Part shown: piece after piece, positions 51,247-63,751 of the stretch
Layout of the letters: every line of letters starts with the position of its first letter
How positions within the stretch are numbered: position 1 is the stretch's first letter
Assembly (NCBI RefSeq): GCF_000247695.1
Contig: NW_004624854.1
Location: forward strand, 5,062,758-5,126,757
Origin: Heterocephalus glaber
Taxonomy: Eukaryota > Chordata > Mammalia > Rodentia > Bathyergidae
Length of the DNA: 64,000 bases
Reading direction: 5' to 3'
Program-made: the position numbers and the translations under genes
Notes under the pieces: model-generated
Databases searched by the model: none
Seen by the model: the letters and a program-made list of their open reading frames with translations, nothing else
What the model was told of the DNA's origin: nothing

Positions 51247-53221
51247 ATCTGAACACTGGAATCCTCCCTTTGCATGACAGTTTCCCTTTCACACAACCTG
51301 GGAACGTGTAAACTACGAACTGACAACTGCTGGGCTTCTCTAACAGCATTTTCAAGTGTGTCTTATAGAAACTAGCCCACAAGGTGCTCTGTGGAAGTGA
51401 GGGTTCTGCTGGATGTATTAAATCTCTTGGTGGTTCATGAACGTGTGAGAGCTCAGCAGCTATCTAGCTAGCAGAGCTGCACACCCCAAAAGGCCACCAC
51501 TTATGCATGTGTCAGCATCTCTTCCAAGCCACCTTACCTCTGTCCCTCCGGCCCACTGGCTTCTCGCTATGCCCAGCACCCCGAAGCTAGCCCGTAAGAG
51601 TTCAGAACTCTGTCCGGCAGGAGAGAGAATGTCACCTGGGGTGCTCTGACACATTTACCAGCATCTCTCCTGGGTCCAGTTGTTGGACCCCTGCACCTCA
51701 AACTCACAGTCCAGGCAAATGAGGTAAACACAGGATTTGGGGTGTTGTGTTGTTTTCATCTCTAGGTGACTGATTTGCTCCTGGGTTATAAACCACTACT
51801 CCAGATGCCTTCCACTTTATTTCCCTCTCAGTAGGATCACTTCCAGATCCTCAGTTCCCTTCATGCTTAGGCCACAGGGTACTGACCAGCTGTTAAGAGA
51901 ATCTTCATCCTCCCACTAGTCTCTTGACGATTTCTTGGCAGTTCCCTTCATACTTTCTTTAGGCCTTTACTACCAATGGTGACCTTAAAACAGGTGATAT
52001 TCACCAAAATTTTACTGAAAGATGAAACACTGTTCTCATGTCTCCCCTCACTCGTGCAAAACACTTGCTAGTAGCTACCCCTTCTTCCTTCCCACCATGC
52101 CTCAAACCTGAAAGCATCCTCCTCATTCCCGAGAATTGCTTCCTCACCTCGTGCTCCAGATGTATTCTCCAGACCCTGTGACCTGCCCGTGCCTCTCCTG
52201 CTCCTACCATCAACTTCTCCCTCCTCCACAGGACCCCGTCTACCTGGACAGTCACAAACTCATCCTATTCGGAAAAACCAACACTTGGTCCCATTGCTCC
52301 CCACCTCCATGAACATTTTTATAGTTTATATTTTTAACTCTGTGGGAATGACCGCCACATCACCGGAGCTCCAGCAGCTCCCCGACACCCCGAGTCCTGC
52401 TCACCGGACACTCCCCAAGCCCATCTTCCTCCATGCTGCAGACCCCCCCTTCCCCTCCCCTGGCTGGCTGCTCCATGGGAGCATGGCCCACTGTCTGCTG
52501 CTCACTGGACTCCAAGGGCCACTCCAGCTTCTTGATTTTTAGCATGGTGTCCCTCAGAGTTCCCTGTCTTCCTCCCGCAGAATGACTTCCCAATCCAGAC
52601 CTCACATCCAAGCAACTGTCCCTAAACTCCAACTCCACAGCTCCACTTGAGTGTCACCCTGACGCTTCAAACTCAAAATCAGCAACAGCCCGAGAGCCCG
52701 TGCTGCACAAGTCCGCGCTCACCTGCCTACCAGATGTCACCTCCAGGAGGCCTAACAGGCACCTCAGCCTAAGGTCCAAAGCACAGCGACCAGCCTGGCT
52801 TCCCCACCTGCACTTGGCTCTTCCCGGCTCCCACCTGGGGATGACACGATAGTCCCCTCTTGCTCACCTACAACGCGAGCATCACCCGGGGCTGCTGTGT
52901 TTGCTCAAGGACCTTGGGTCCTCCACAAGTCACCAGCCCAGCCCCAGCTCGGCTTCTTCCCATGAAGGTGAGTGTTTCTGCTGGGAGGTATACCACACCC
53001 TAAAATGTAGGCAGGATCTGCGTCTTTCCAGGCGCGGAATTATTAACCCATACAGGATTATACTGATCATATGTTAATATGATCGTACAAGATCATCTTC
53101 CTTGATTCTGGGCTCTCACAACCCACACCTAACACCTGGACAGCTCTTTCCTCTACCTCCAAAGTACGCCTGCATCTCTCCCCAGTGCTCTCCTTTTTGC
53201 TGTTTATTTTCGTTTCTTTCT

Positions 53222-53305
53222 TTCTTTTTGAGACAGGCTCTGTGTTGTTCAGGATGGTCTTGAACTCATGTAGCCCAGGCCAGCCGTGAACTCCCCTCCA
53301 AATAT
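53222..53305 (-). mobile_element. Partial B1, antisense
   Basis: TTTTTGAGACAGGCTCTGTG and GGTCTTGAACTCATGTAGCC are antisense B1 sequence; the other end is lost. Confidence 0.7.
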
Positions 53306-55159
53306 TGAGACTGGGTTTCTTCACTCCTCCCACCTGGTGCACCTGCTTCTACTCCTACCATCCAGAATATCGCACACACTTCTAATCATCTTCTAACACT
53401 GCTCTGATCAGTTTCTAAGCAGAGGGTGTCAAGAGACTCCAACATCATTGGTGATAAAATTTAAATTCTTTAGCTTTGCATCTGCGGCTCTTCAGTCTGG
53501 CTTTTCTCTCAACCTTGAGACAGTGAAACCAGCCTCTCCTGGTACCCCGTTTTGTCTGGGTGTCTCTGATAACTCCCAGATTCCCAGTCAACCCTCCCCT
53601 GCCTCCCAGGCCTGCCTGAAATTCTTTCTCGCAGCCACACTTGCACAGGGAGGCCACCCCTGCACCCATCATCCACACCGCTTGTTGCCAGTCGCCCTGT
53701 GACAGCACGTACCAAGGCAAGGACAGGCACCAATGAGAGGCCTCCTCTGCCTCCCCAGCCCTTCCCAGCCACCGCGCACACTAGGAATCCCATCTCCTGA
53801 AAGCACCTTGTCTCTGCCCGTTTCTCATTGAAATGTTATTCTCTCCAGCCCCGTGAATGGTTCTCCAAGTAATGTCCTGCTACATTGCCTCCCTGTGGCA
53901 ACGTCACACATGCCACATGGTACATTTCTGTGTCTTACCTCCCCACTCCTGAAGAAAAGGCTGCCACCCAGTGCTTTCCTCCCTGGGGGAGAGGAACACT
54001 CATTTGTGACCAATCTCCTGACTTTCACAAAGTGAGCGTCCTGTTCTCCAGATAGGAAAGCACTAGAAGGCAGCACGTGCATGGGCATCATTTAAAACCA
54101 AACCCACAAATGCCCTTCATGCCAGCAAACAGCCACTGATATTCTAAGGTATATAAACCTTGAAATGAGCTATGGGTAGGATGCTGAGCAAGAAAGTGAA
54201 ACTGGGTTAACAGCTGTGAGACAACAGAGGCAGTGTTAGGTCACTTAGGGCCAGTTCATTTCCTGCTCTGTGAAAGAGTTCTGCCCATATTCCCGAGTAG
54301 AAGGACACACACTCTGCAATCCGCAATGGCCGCCACAGCGAACTCCCCAAGGAGAGGGTCCCGGCCCAAGTTCACTCCTCCACCTTCAAGGCACGCCTGT
54401 GAGAACTAAGGCGCTAAACCTGACGCAGCCATGTCCCCTGCTGGCTACTTCAGTCACGTTAGTTTTAAAACACCCATCAAGAAAGCCAAGGTCCACAAAC
54501 AATGGCCAACAGTAACCTCCAGGCATGTAACACGCGAAGCCTGGGCAAGGCAGACGACACAGGGAGGCAACACAGCCTCTGGGGCTCACGCTCACTGGAT
54601 GCCACCCACAGGAGCCAGAAGCTCCATCTGGGGAGTCACTAAGCATTTATTAATTAAACGTCAACAGTTTTCCCTTCACCTTGCCGATTTTCCAGTACTA
54701 CTGTTTTTCTTATCATCTGTTAGAACCTGCGGGAACCAGACAGCCTTATCTTAGTTTATTTGTACAAGTCATGACAACGGAGGACAAAAATGTTACAGTT
54801 CACAGAGTCCATTTAACACTGGCATGCCTGCTGTACCAGAACCTCACTGTTTTCCATGACAGCTAGAAGCAGGTAGCGATTCTATCAATTTTACAGGTCC
54901 CACGTTGACCTGTAAAATTGTGTAAGAAGCTAACTTGCCTGCCTTGCAATTATTAGTTATATCATCACATCACTTTGTACTTACATAGCAGATGACCCTA
55001 ACAAATTCAGTAAAGTTTTTTTAAATCCTTGACAGGCTGGAGGTAAAATATATTGATGGGAGTTCTTAACAGAGTTCATCATCTTATCCAAAGGACAGAA
55101 GGAAATTAAAAGATTAAATAGCACTCTGGCTCTAATTCATAAAAGGTCTTTACTAAATA

Positions 55160-55232
55160 CTGGGAGAATGGGAAGAAAAGGAGAGGGAAGGAGAGAAATG
55201 GAGGGACACAGGGAGGGGGACACTGTGTCACC
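55160..55232. repeat. Purine-rich (GA/GGA) tract
   Basis: Imperfect purine run (GAAAAGGAGAGGGAAGGAGA followed by GAAATGGAGGG and GGGAGGGGGA) in the GLS intron. Confidence 0.75.
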
Positions 55233-55802
55233 GGTTTTACATTTTACTCAACTACTAATTTCCAACTTCTACCAACTGCAAAACTAAGTCGTTCCTTGTT
55301 TTTCATCCTTAGTTTCTGTCCTCTTACAAAGACTAATTCAGCTCCTTTGTAGTGGCTCTAATGAAAAATAAATCAATAAAACCAAGGACCTGAAAAGCCA
55401 TCCTGTTTCTGTCCCTTCTAGTTTGACGGGCACTGCTCTCCAGTTTCCAGGTCGCTACAGGATCTGTGCTGTGGAATGGATCCCCTTCTGCTCCTGTTAA
55501 ATAAACCATCAAGACTGCGGATCCAGTTTTGTTTTAAAAGCTTCACTCTGACTTGGCCACTTGAGGCTTTGAAATGAAAACAAGCTTTGAGACTTCTTCA
55601 TGTTTCTCTCATAGGCAGGTTAAAACACAGTACCCGTTATAGCGTAAAGGAAAAACTGCAGTTCCCGATTATGTAAATTAAATTCCTTGGTGACAACGGC
55701 AGAAAAATAAACCTGTACACTGTATTGTAATCAAATGTATTTCCTCTTTCCAACCCTGCTGAGCTTAGAATTAGAAAGGATGTATAAAACAAAATTACAC
55801 TG

Positions 55803-56004
55803 CTTTTTCTTTTCTCTCCTCTCCCCGGGGCAACTGGGGTTTAAACGCAGGGATTTTGGCCTGAGCTACCTCCCAGCCCTTTCTGTTTTTCTCATTTTGA
55901 GACAGGGTCTCACTAAGTTGCTAGGCTGGGTTCAAACTCACAGTCCTCCTGCTTCAGCTTCCCAGAGTGCTGGGGTTACAGGCGTGTGCCACCCTGGTGG
56001 CTTT
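55803..56004 (-). mobile_element. B1-dID dimeric SINE, antisense
   Basis: Degraded antisense ID half (GGCAACTGGGGTTTAAACGC, CTGAGCTACCTCCCAGCCC) followed by antisense B1 (TTTTGAGACAGGGTCTCACT, GTGCTGGGGTTACAGGCGTG). Confidence 0.85.
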
Positions 56005-56912
56005 ATACTGCTTTTCTGATTAGATTGAGGCCACATTTCTAAGCTTTCCAATGGTTTACTCAGACCCAGATATTAACATGCTACATACAGAAGAAACTAA
56101 TCCAAACTGAAAAAATCAGATCAGAGGATTAGAAACAATCTTTTATGGGAAGAGCAATGCAGCAATTTCATGACCATATTTCCAAATTTTTACACAAATA
56201 CAGGAGGATCTCATATGGTAATTTCAAGAGAGAAAAGTCCATCAGTAATTTCACCCTAAAGGAGAGGCTATTTTATAGAAATTTACTTTAACTGTAGAGG
56301 GTCAAATGACAGCTCCAAACATTGCATTCTGCTCTTGATTCAGCTAATATGTATTTCAGCATACCATTTCCAACATTTATCAATGAGCACATTAATCAGA
56401 AATAACTTCATTGGTAAACCAAGGAGTCACGAGCATCTCAAACAAGTCTGACAACTCAGAAAGACAGGAAATTCCTAAAGAAGAGTATGAAGCAACTGCT
56501 GCCCAACTGAGCTGCGTGGCATCAGTACAGCTCCTCCTGGTGATACCCTGAGGACTGCAGGCTGAGGGCCAGACTGGCTATCACTCTCACGGTGCCCAGG
56601 CTGCTAAGTGGCAGAAGAGGACTCGGGCGCAGCCTGCTTGGTGCCAGGCCAGGCAGCCGCTGCCTACACACCAGCACCAGCATTTCCCAGCAGCACTTTC
56701 TCCACACGGTACCAAGGTGAAAGTATGTTGGGACAGGGAATCAGAAAATAACAATGATGAACCACCTGACAGGAAAATCAGACACACTAACTCTCTACTG
56801 AGGTGCTAACCAAAGACGCTTGTTTTGAATGAAAACAAGGGGACAACATAAGTAACTCAAGTTGATGTGTCAATACAACAACAAATGGAAAAATGTTAAA
56901 GATATCATCCTT

Positions 56913-57005
56913 AGGGGCCAGGGATTTAGCTCAGTGGTTTCACTGCCTGCTGCACAAGAGCAAGGACCCAAGTTCGATCCCCGGTAACAACAACAACAAA
57001 AAAAA
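56913..57005 (+). mobile_element. ID-like SINE
   Basis: GGGATTTAGCTCAGTGG, AAGTTCGATCCCCGG and an (AAC)n/A tail. Confidence 0.9.
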
Positions 57006-57700
57006 TTATCTTTATTCTTTGCATCAAAATTGCTAAAAATGAGTCTCGGGTTAATGTGAATAAAAACAAATATGGCTACTACAGCACTAGCAGCAAATAA
57101 ACTCCTTATCTCAGTGGCTCAAATTATTCTGGTTGTGCCAATGAGTGGCTTAAAAGGATACCAATGCACTCATAAGCCTTCCTCTTTTTATGCCGGAGTA
57201 TGAAAATAGGTAGCAATATATCTCTGTGCAGTCTGAAAACAGCACTCCTAATTAATAAGTACTAGAGGAAAATAAAATTGAGATGAATAAAGTAAAGGCA
57301 GTTGTTCTGAAGAATGAACCTCCACTTTTTCATGCGCCAGCCCCAAGAGTATTTGCGTTGCTCTGACAACTATCAAAGTCCTCATTCACACTCTTCCTTG
57401 TCGTCTTCTCTTTACAAATATTTGTAAAGCATCATGAAGATTAGTCAGCGATACATTAGCGGGCTCAGATTTGGGCACAAGGCCTTTCTGGAACCCTGAA
57501 GTGTTATGTTTGCTTATAGTTTTTATTTAACTCAAACAACTACACAGAACCCAAATGTCAACCTAGAAACAAAGATAAAATAGAGAAGAAATGTGTCACC
57601 AAATACACATATTGCTGAAAAAATAAAATCAAGGGCCACTGGAATCAAAAGATTCTTATAAAGACCCTATCTGGTGTGAATTGAAAATAAACACAAAGAG

Positions 57701-57808
57701 CCGGGGATTTAGCTCAGTGATTCCACTGCCTGCGTCGCAAGCACAAGGTCCCAAGTTTGAACCCCGGTACCGCCCCCCCAAAAAAGAAAGAAAGAAAAAA
57801 AAAGAAAA
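57701..57808 (+). mobile_element. ID-like SINE with (GAAA)n tail
   Basis: GGGATTTAGCTCAGTGATTCC, GTTTGAACCCCGGTACC, a C-run, then an A-rich tail of AAAG repeats. Confidence 0.9.
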
Positions 57809-57943
57809 GAAATACAAACAAGGTCCCCACGGGGAGAGGAGGCTGTTCCTGCTCCGAAACAAAACCAGGTTTTGGCAGCAGCACAGGTGGAGTTTCGGGC
57901 TCACTTTGAAGTCCGTGGACCTGTCTCCCAGCGTGCCCTAGAC

Positions 57944-58019
57944 CAGTGATGGTGACCTTTTAGAGCTTTCAGTGATACAGAGCCCACTGCAGCACACCGT
58001 GCCATAGGTTCACCACTGC
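57944..58019. mobile_element. hAT-like MITE
   Basis: A 76-bp unit with imperfect inverted ends: left CAGTGATGGTGACCTTTTAG, right, in reverse complement, CAGTGGTGAACCTATGGCAC. These ends resemble non-autonomous hAT elements with CAGTGGTGGCGAACCTATGG-type termini. I see no clear 8-bp target duplication. Confidence 0.55.
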
Positions 58020-58221
58020 TGCCCTCCATCCAGCTGCGAGAACAAAGAAGGTACGTGGAAATGAGTGTTTATCACTAGTCCAAACACAATATAGCCTTAC
58101 CAACTGCCTGTTAGGGGGACAAATTACCATACTTAACTGTACTCTCCTTGCATATGCTGTATGTGTATATATACTTATGTGTCTATTTAATATTTGTATG
58201 CATATACATACACGCATGTAC

Positions 58222-58380
58222 TTTTAGCAATACTGGGGACTGAACCCCAGGCCTTGCACATACACGACAGGCAAGCACTCTACTCCAACTCTTTTTAATT
58301 TTGGGAGAGGGTCTCACTAAGTTTCCCAGGCTGGCCTTGAGCTTGTGATTCTCCTACCCCAGCTTCCTGAGTAGTGTCAC
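58222..58380 (-). mobile_element. B1-dID dimeric SINE, antisense
   Basis: ID half (ACTGGGGACTGAACCCCAGG, AAGCACTCTACTCCAAC) then B1 (GAGAGGGTCTCACTAAG, CCAGGCTGGCCTTGAGC), in antisense. Confidence 0.82.
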
Positions 58381-59326
58381 TATATTCTATAATATAGATA
58401 TTCTTTACCTATATTCTTGTTCTATCTATATTCTTTAATATTTACTTCATGGTTCCATTATGAGAAGTCCAACACGTGTGCTTTATGCACCCTACACACA
58501 CGCGCGTGCACACGCAAAATAACAATGTGTTTCTCTTGTGCTTCTGGCACTTTCACAGCCACCCTAACCTGATCATTACTCAAGTTACAGTACCAAGCTC
58601 CTCCAGCGTGTTACGCAAAGCTTCTGGAGAAAGGGACATTTTTTATACCCTCAAAGGTAAAGCGCTTGAGTTTGGTATGTGTGTATCAATGTAAAATTTC
58701 ATGTATGTAATATGCACACACACACAGGGACAAATTGTAAAACTTCTTGGCATCTATATTTCAGCATTCCCCATTCTTATCAGTGATTTTTAAAAATTCT
58801 ATGAAATAAGGAGGTCACACATGGTGCAATTACACACAGATCTCACTTGTTAGTATAATCTGTATTAGTTGAAAGATCTCCAAGTAGAAGCAAAAAAAAA
58901 AAGCAACCCTAAAAACAGATATTCTATGTAGAAAGGGCCCAAAGAAGCTTTCAAAGACCCTAGGATGTTGTAAAAACCTCTCTCTGGCAAACAAATGCCT
59001 GAAATCCCCAGCCTGACTGAAGGTGCTACCGGCCTAAATGCCAGCTCAGGACACACAAACTGGGCACCAAGGGGACCACCAGGGTGGACAGCACCTCTGT
59101 CAACATGGCCAGGTTCCTCCAGCTCTGTCTCCCGCTCCACCATTGCAAACATTTCCCACCTTCTCCTTGCTCGGAAGCCCCTACCAGCCTCTAACCCAGT
59201 CATCTGAAGCAGAAACCTCCAGGGCTCTTCAGAATGCTGGCAGCCGCCACGCCTTCAGCACCTGCAAACCTCCCTCTCTGCTTCTCACATCCTGCTGTGC
59301 AGAGCAGTGGGGTTGTTTGTTCTTGT

Positions 59327-59457
59327 TTTCTGAGGCAGGGTCTCCCTATGCAGTTCAGGCTGGCCTTGAACTCACTATGTAGCCTAGGTTGGCCTGGAAC
59401 TTGCAGTGATCTTCCTGCCTCAGCCTCCCAAGTGCTGGGATTTTCGGCATGCACCTA
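59327..59457 (-). mobile_element. B1 SINE, antisense
   Basis: CTGAGGCAGGGTCTCCCTAT, the internal B1 duplication region (CTTGAACTCACTATGTAGCC, then TTGGCCTGGAAC), and CCCAAGTGCTGGGATT. Confidence 0.9.
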
Positions 59458-59647
59458 AGAGGAGGCACTCCTTCTACCACAAAGCTAAAGTGTCGGACCC
59501 CATGTCTTCTCAGGGACCTCACTGTACTGACCACTGCCTCTTTTGTGTCTACTTCGAGCTCTCATTCTTTACTGGATCGGTTTTTATAGAGACAAACATG
59601 CTCTATTTTAATAGTCCCTGGCCTTTACATTTCTAATCTATTTTTTA

Positions 59648-59740
59648 CTTATCTATTTATTTTTTTGGTACCAGGAATCGAACTGAGGTCCTTGCACTTG
59701 TGAGGCACGTGGTGGAACCACTGAGCTAAATCCCCAGCCC
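59648..59740 (-). mobile_element. Young ID-like SINE with 16-bp target-site duplication
   Basis: Antisense SINE (GGTACCAGGAATCGAACTG ... CTGAGCTAAATCCCCAGCCC). Perfect direct repeats TCTAATCTATTTTTTA at 59632-59647 and 59741-59756. Confidence 0.94.
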
Positions 59741-61485
59741 TCTAATCTATTTTTTAAAGGGGAGGGGTAGGAGGCTACCAAACAATAAAAAGTGACCATA
59801 CTAACATTTTTCAAATAACCCATTTTAATATCGAAATAAAAAGAAAAACAGAAAGAGCAACACATAAATAAAGCCTCCTCTGTATCTGGTACAGTTCAGT
59901 GCTCCAAACTTCTCGAAATGCTCTTCCCCTTGACTCCTGATAGTACCACTGCACTCCCTCATTTTCTCCTCTGGCCTCTGCCTGAGTGAAGCCTCCTACT
60001 CTATCCTGCTTTCAGGCGGGAGTTCTTAGGGTTCCTTGTCCGACAAGCTGTCTCCCGGGCAGCCCCACACACTCTGCATCTCCAGCTTCCACTCCCTGCC
60101 CCGTCACGACCTGGCTAGCTTAGCAGACCCTTGGGCACTGGTCAGCCTCTGCACTCTGCTGACTGCTTGTGAGCCCCGCCCTCCCCCTCCCCCTCCCGCC
60201 CCAGCAGGATCTCTTGCCGCCCGCCCGGTAATCCCAGAGTGAGGCTAACAGTGAATCCACCAGCGTGCAACAGAAGGCAACAGGCAGGAGGCCGGGACCA
60301 GCACACTCCAACCCCAGGGCTGGCTGGCGGAGTAATTGTTTACCTTAAGACAGTACCAGTCCTAGTCTTAGCCTTATTTTGTTTATAAAAAAAAAAAGCA
60401 CACCAAAAACCCCTCTACTGTTGAATCTCTTGTTTAAACCATGGTTATCGTGATCCTTGTTACAATGGCCAACACTAAGCTCCTGAAGTTTGCTTCCCCA
60501 GTGCGCTCTCCATCTTAGTAAACACAAACCCGTTACACCAAAAACCTAGCAGCCAAACTGCTCTCATCCTTCACACCCACCAAATACTATGCCACATGCA
60601 CCCCTGACACACGTAACTACCCCACCTCACCTCTGCTCCACACCCCATCACACTTAGCTTGTCTCCCACTACTCCATTTTGAACAAGGCAGTGTTTAAAG
60701 ACCAATCATGTCATTCTCCTTCGTAAAAGCTTACAAATTTCAAGATGCACTGTGAAGTGACCCCCTAATGTGGCCTATTAGACCTTGCAGAAATGTTTCC
60801 CAAACCATGTCCAGAGTCACCCGTGGCAAATGCCTGAGTAGAAAGTAAAAGCTTCAAGCTCAAAGGAGCTACGTTCTAAAATGAAGACATCCTAACAATC
60901 CTGATATGCATTAAAATATGAGAAAACCCACCCACACTGCATAATGTGGTTGTAAGACTCATGCATGGCCAATTTTCTATTTTGCCTCACTCTTTCAGTA
61001 TTTGTCTTTTGCCTCAAATGTGCTAAACTCCTTCCTGTCCTGGGACCCTGTCTCAAAAAACAACCCCATCTCCTCCATAAAACAGGAAGTGAGGCAGCAG
61101 AGAAGGGTCTGCAGAGGTGCCTGGGTTGAGGGTGTGTCTGGCTGCTTCCACCATTAAGAGCATGAGAGGTTTCCGCTGAAGATGAGTGGGGTTGGAGGTT
61201 GAGTGGGGCTGCAGAGTCTGGGACCTTAAGCCAGACTATCCCATCACTGTACCCCGCCTTGCCTCTGAGTCCTTCCCAGCATAAACATTACACTTCTGGG
61301 AAAGCCAACCACACCGGAGCACCCAGACTGACATCTGGTTATACTCTCTCCAGCACTCTACTTTCCTCTTATTAGCTTCCTTAACAATTTTTTAAAGACA
61401 TGTCATTAAAATTATAGCTGGCTATTTCTCCCTGTGTGTATTCCTCTTCCTCCCAGAAGCATGCTGTCTGAAGACTGATACGCCT

Positions 61486-61581
61486 TTTTTTTTTTTTTTT
61501 TTTTTTTGGTACTGGGGATCGAACTCGTGTCCTTGCACTTGCGCAACAGGTGGCGAAACCACTGAGCTAAATCCCCGGCCT
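61486..61581 (-). mobile_element. ID-like SINE, antisense, with long poly(T)
   Basis: About 22 Ts, then GGTACTGGGGATCGAACTC and CTGAGCTAAATCCCCGGCC. The long pure homopolymer suggests recent insertion. Confidence 0.92.
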
Positions 61582-62427
61582 GGTATTCATATTTTTATAC
61601 TCTTAATTATAGTTTACTTCTGGCGATTATAGTGTTATTTGTGTCTCATCAAGTCTGTTACAGATGTATAAAAATGGCTATGGGATCTACCACTTTGCAA
61701 CTCCCCTCATGATTAAAATGAACCAGATCTCATGCATCGGCATTAAACCACTGCTCATTTTGATTATTTTAGTCATTATTCAGTAACTACCTCCTACATT
61801 ACAGACCTCACCAGCTGGACTGTGCTGCAGAATTCATCTCTACATATCCTGGGGACCCTGTAGTTTCTGACACTTAGCAGGCAAGTGAAGAACAATCAGT
61901 GTACACAGATCTGAACTACACCATCAAGCATCTTAGACTAAATATGTCTGCGGCTATGTAAATAAAAACTAGTGAAATGTTAAGAGGGGATAATATCCCT
62001 CTCTTAACCTTCTTTTGATCCTTACATGGTAGAAAAAAGGATCTAAAGTAAAAGAATTTTAAAGATAACGTATTTTCATGAGGGGCCTGTATGTGCTGTA
62101 TTACCATAAGAGGGAAACAAAATTCCTACAGAGCAAACAGGATAAAAAACTGATAACTAAAACAGGGATTGAGAATACTGAGCTGGAAACGGAAGAGCCC
62201 TGAGCCCTGGCCTTCAGCCACTTTCTAGAGTCTCTCTCACAGAGGGAAAGCAACTTCCAAGGGCAATGAGCTATTTGACCACTCTCGTACCACACTACAT
62301 CTATTAAAAAAGCATTACGAAAAAGAGTAGCTTAAATGTAAAGTGGATAAAATTGCCAGCTGTCATAGTAAAGGAGCTGGGACAGCAAGGGGGAATTTTG
62401 TTCAATCTACTTCAAAAGTAGAATTCT

Positions 62428-62514
62428 AGGGGCCAGGGATTTAGCTACATGCTTTCACCACCTGCTGCGCAAGCCCAAGGAACAGAGTTTGATCCCCAGT
62501 ACCAAAAAAAAAAA
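62428..62514 (+). mobile_element. Young ID-like SINE with target-site duplication
   Basis: GGGGCCAGGGATTTAGCTAC, GAGTTTGATCCCCAGTACC and an A tail. Flanked by AGTAGAATTCT at 62417-62427 and 62515-62525. Confidence 0.93.
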
Positions 62515-63430
62515 AGTAGAATTCTGTTTCTTCACAGTACAGTAAATACAGCATATCCCTGGCTTGTGACTGTGGTTATATTTAATACAGTCATTAAAAA
62601 TCAAAATACATAAAAAAGGCCAACCATAAATGGCAACAAGCAATACAGAAATTTCACTTCTGTCACTGAGTCATCATAGTCTTGGTCCCTCCAAAAAACC
62701 AAAGTGTATCCTAAAAACAAGCACAGAAGTAAACAAAGATAAAATAATCCTTGGGTAATAAAGTTCTAGATCATAATTGAGAACGGTCATATACAGATGA
62801 AACTTCTACCTGGGGTTCTATGAGAGGCTCCTGGAATTATAGGTAGTAAACATTTTTAATCTTACAGGCATTCAGAGGAGACAAAAGGATTTTTAAAATG
62901 CATTTCTAAAATAGCTTGCAAGCTACAATAAACATCTACTTTCAATAACATTAATTTTTATTTAATGCTGTAGGACTATATAACAAGAACTTAAGTAATG
63001 AAAAGCATTCACATCAATAATAAAGGTAAAGAATGATTTTAATGTTAGCATTTAGGACGCTTTACCTTCTAAAATCAAGTAATATTGGATTTAACTTTCC
63101 CACCTACTTTAGAACACATTTCAGATGATGTCTGAACTTATCTACTCAAAACTCCCCAATGGGAGTATTTAATTTTCACTAAAAGGAATTTCTTTTCTAT
63201 AAGTAGAATACACACGTTTATATTAAAACCATAGGACACTGGTGATATGGGATGTAGACACCACTCGCTTTATGCAAGGTATAGTGGAAAAATAAACTTC
63301 ACAGGATAACCTCGTTTTCCCTAAGGCATTTTAAAATTCCTACTGTCCTTTATTTTCATGAATTATCCCAATTTTATTAGTAAGATGACAAATTTCTCAT
63401 TATATTTTACAGTATGAAAACGTCAGTGTG

Positions 63431-63690
63431 GTCCTGAGTCACGGCGGAAGACGTCGAATCACCCTGCTGCAGACAGGCAAGTCTGCCCACACCCTACCGA
63501 GGTCCCCAGTCCCACGGAACATGCCTAATCAGCCCGCTGCAGACAGGCAGGTCTGTGCACGCCCTACCGAGGTCCTGAGTCACACGGAAGACACCGAATC
63601 AGCCCGCTGCAGACAGGCAGGTCTGTGCACGCCCTACCAAGGACCTGAGTCACGCGGAAGACACCGAATCACCCCACTGCAGACAGGCAG
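63431..63690. repeat. 70-bp minisatellite, about 3.7 copies
   Basis: Units start at 63431, 63502, 63572 and 63642 (periods 71, 70, 70). Conserved blocks are GTCCTGAGTCAC, GGAAGACACCGAATCA and GCTGCAGACAGGCAGGTCTG. CpG dinucleotides are frequent. An open frame crosses it but the period is not a multiple of three. Confidence 0.93.
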
Positions 63691-63751
63691 CCACCTGATT
63701 CCACATTACAAAGGCACAGAGGACACCAGACCACCAGACCAAGGTACTGAG

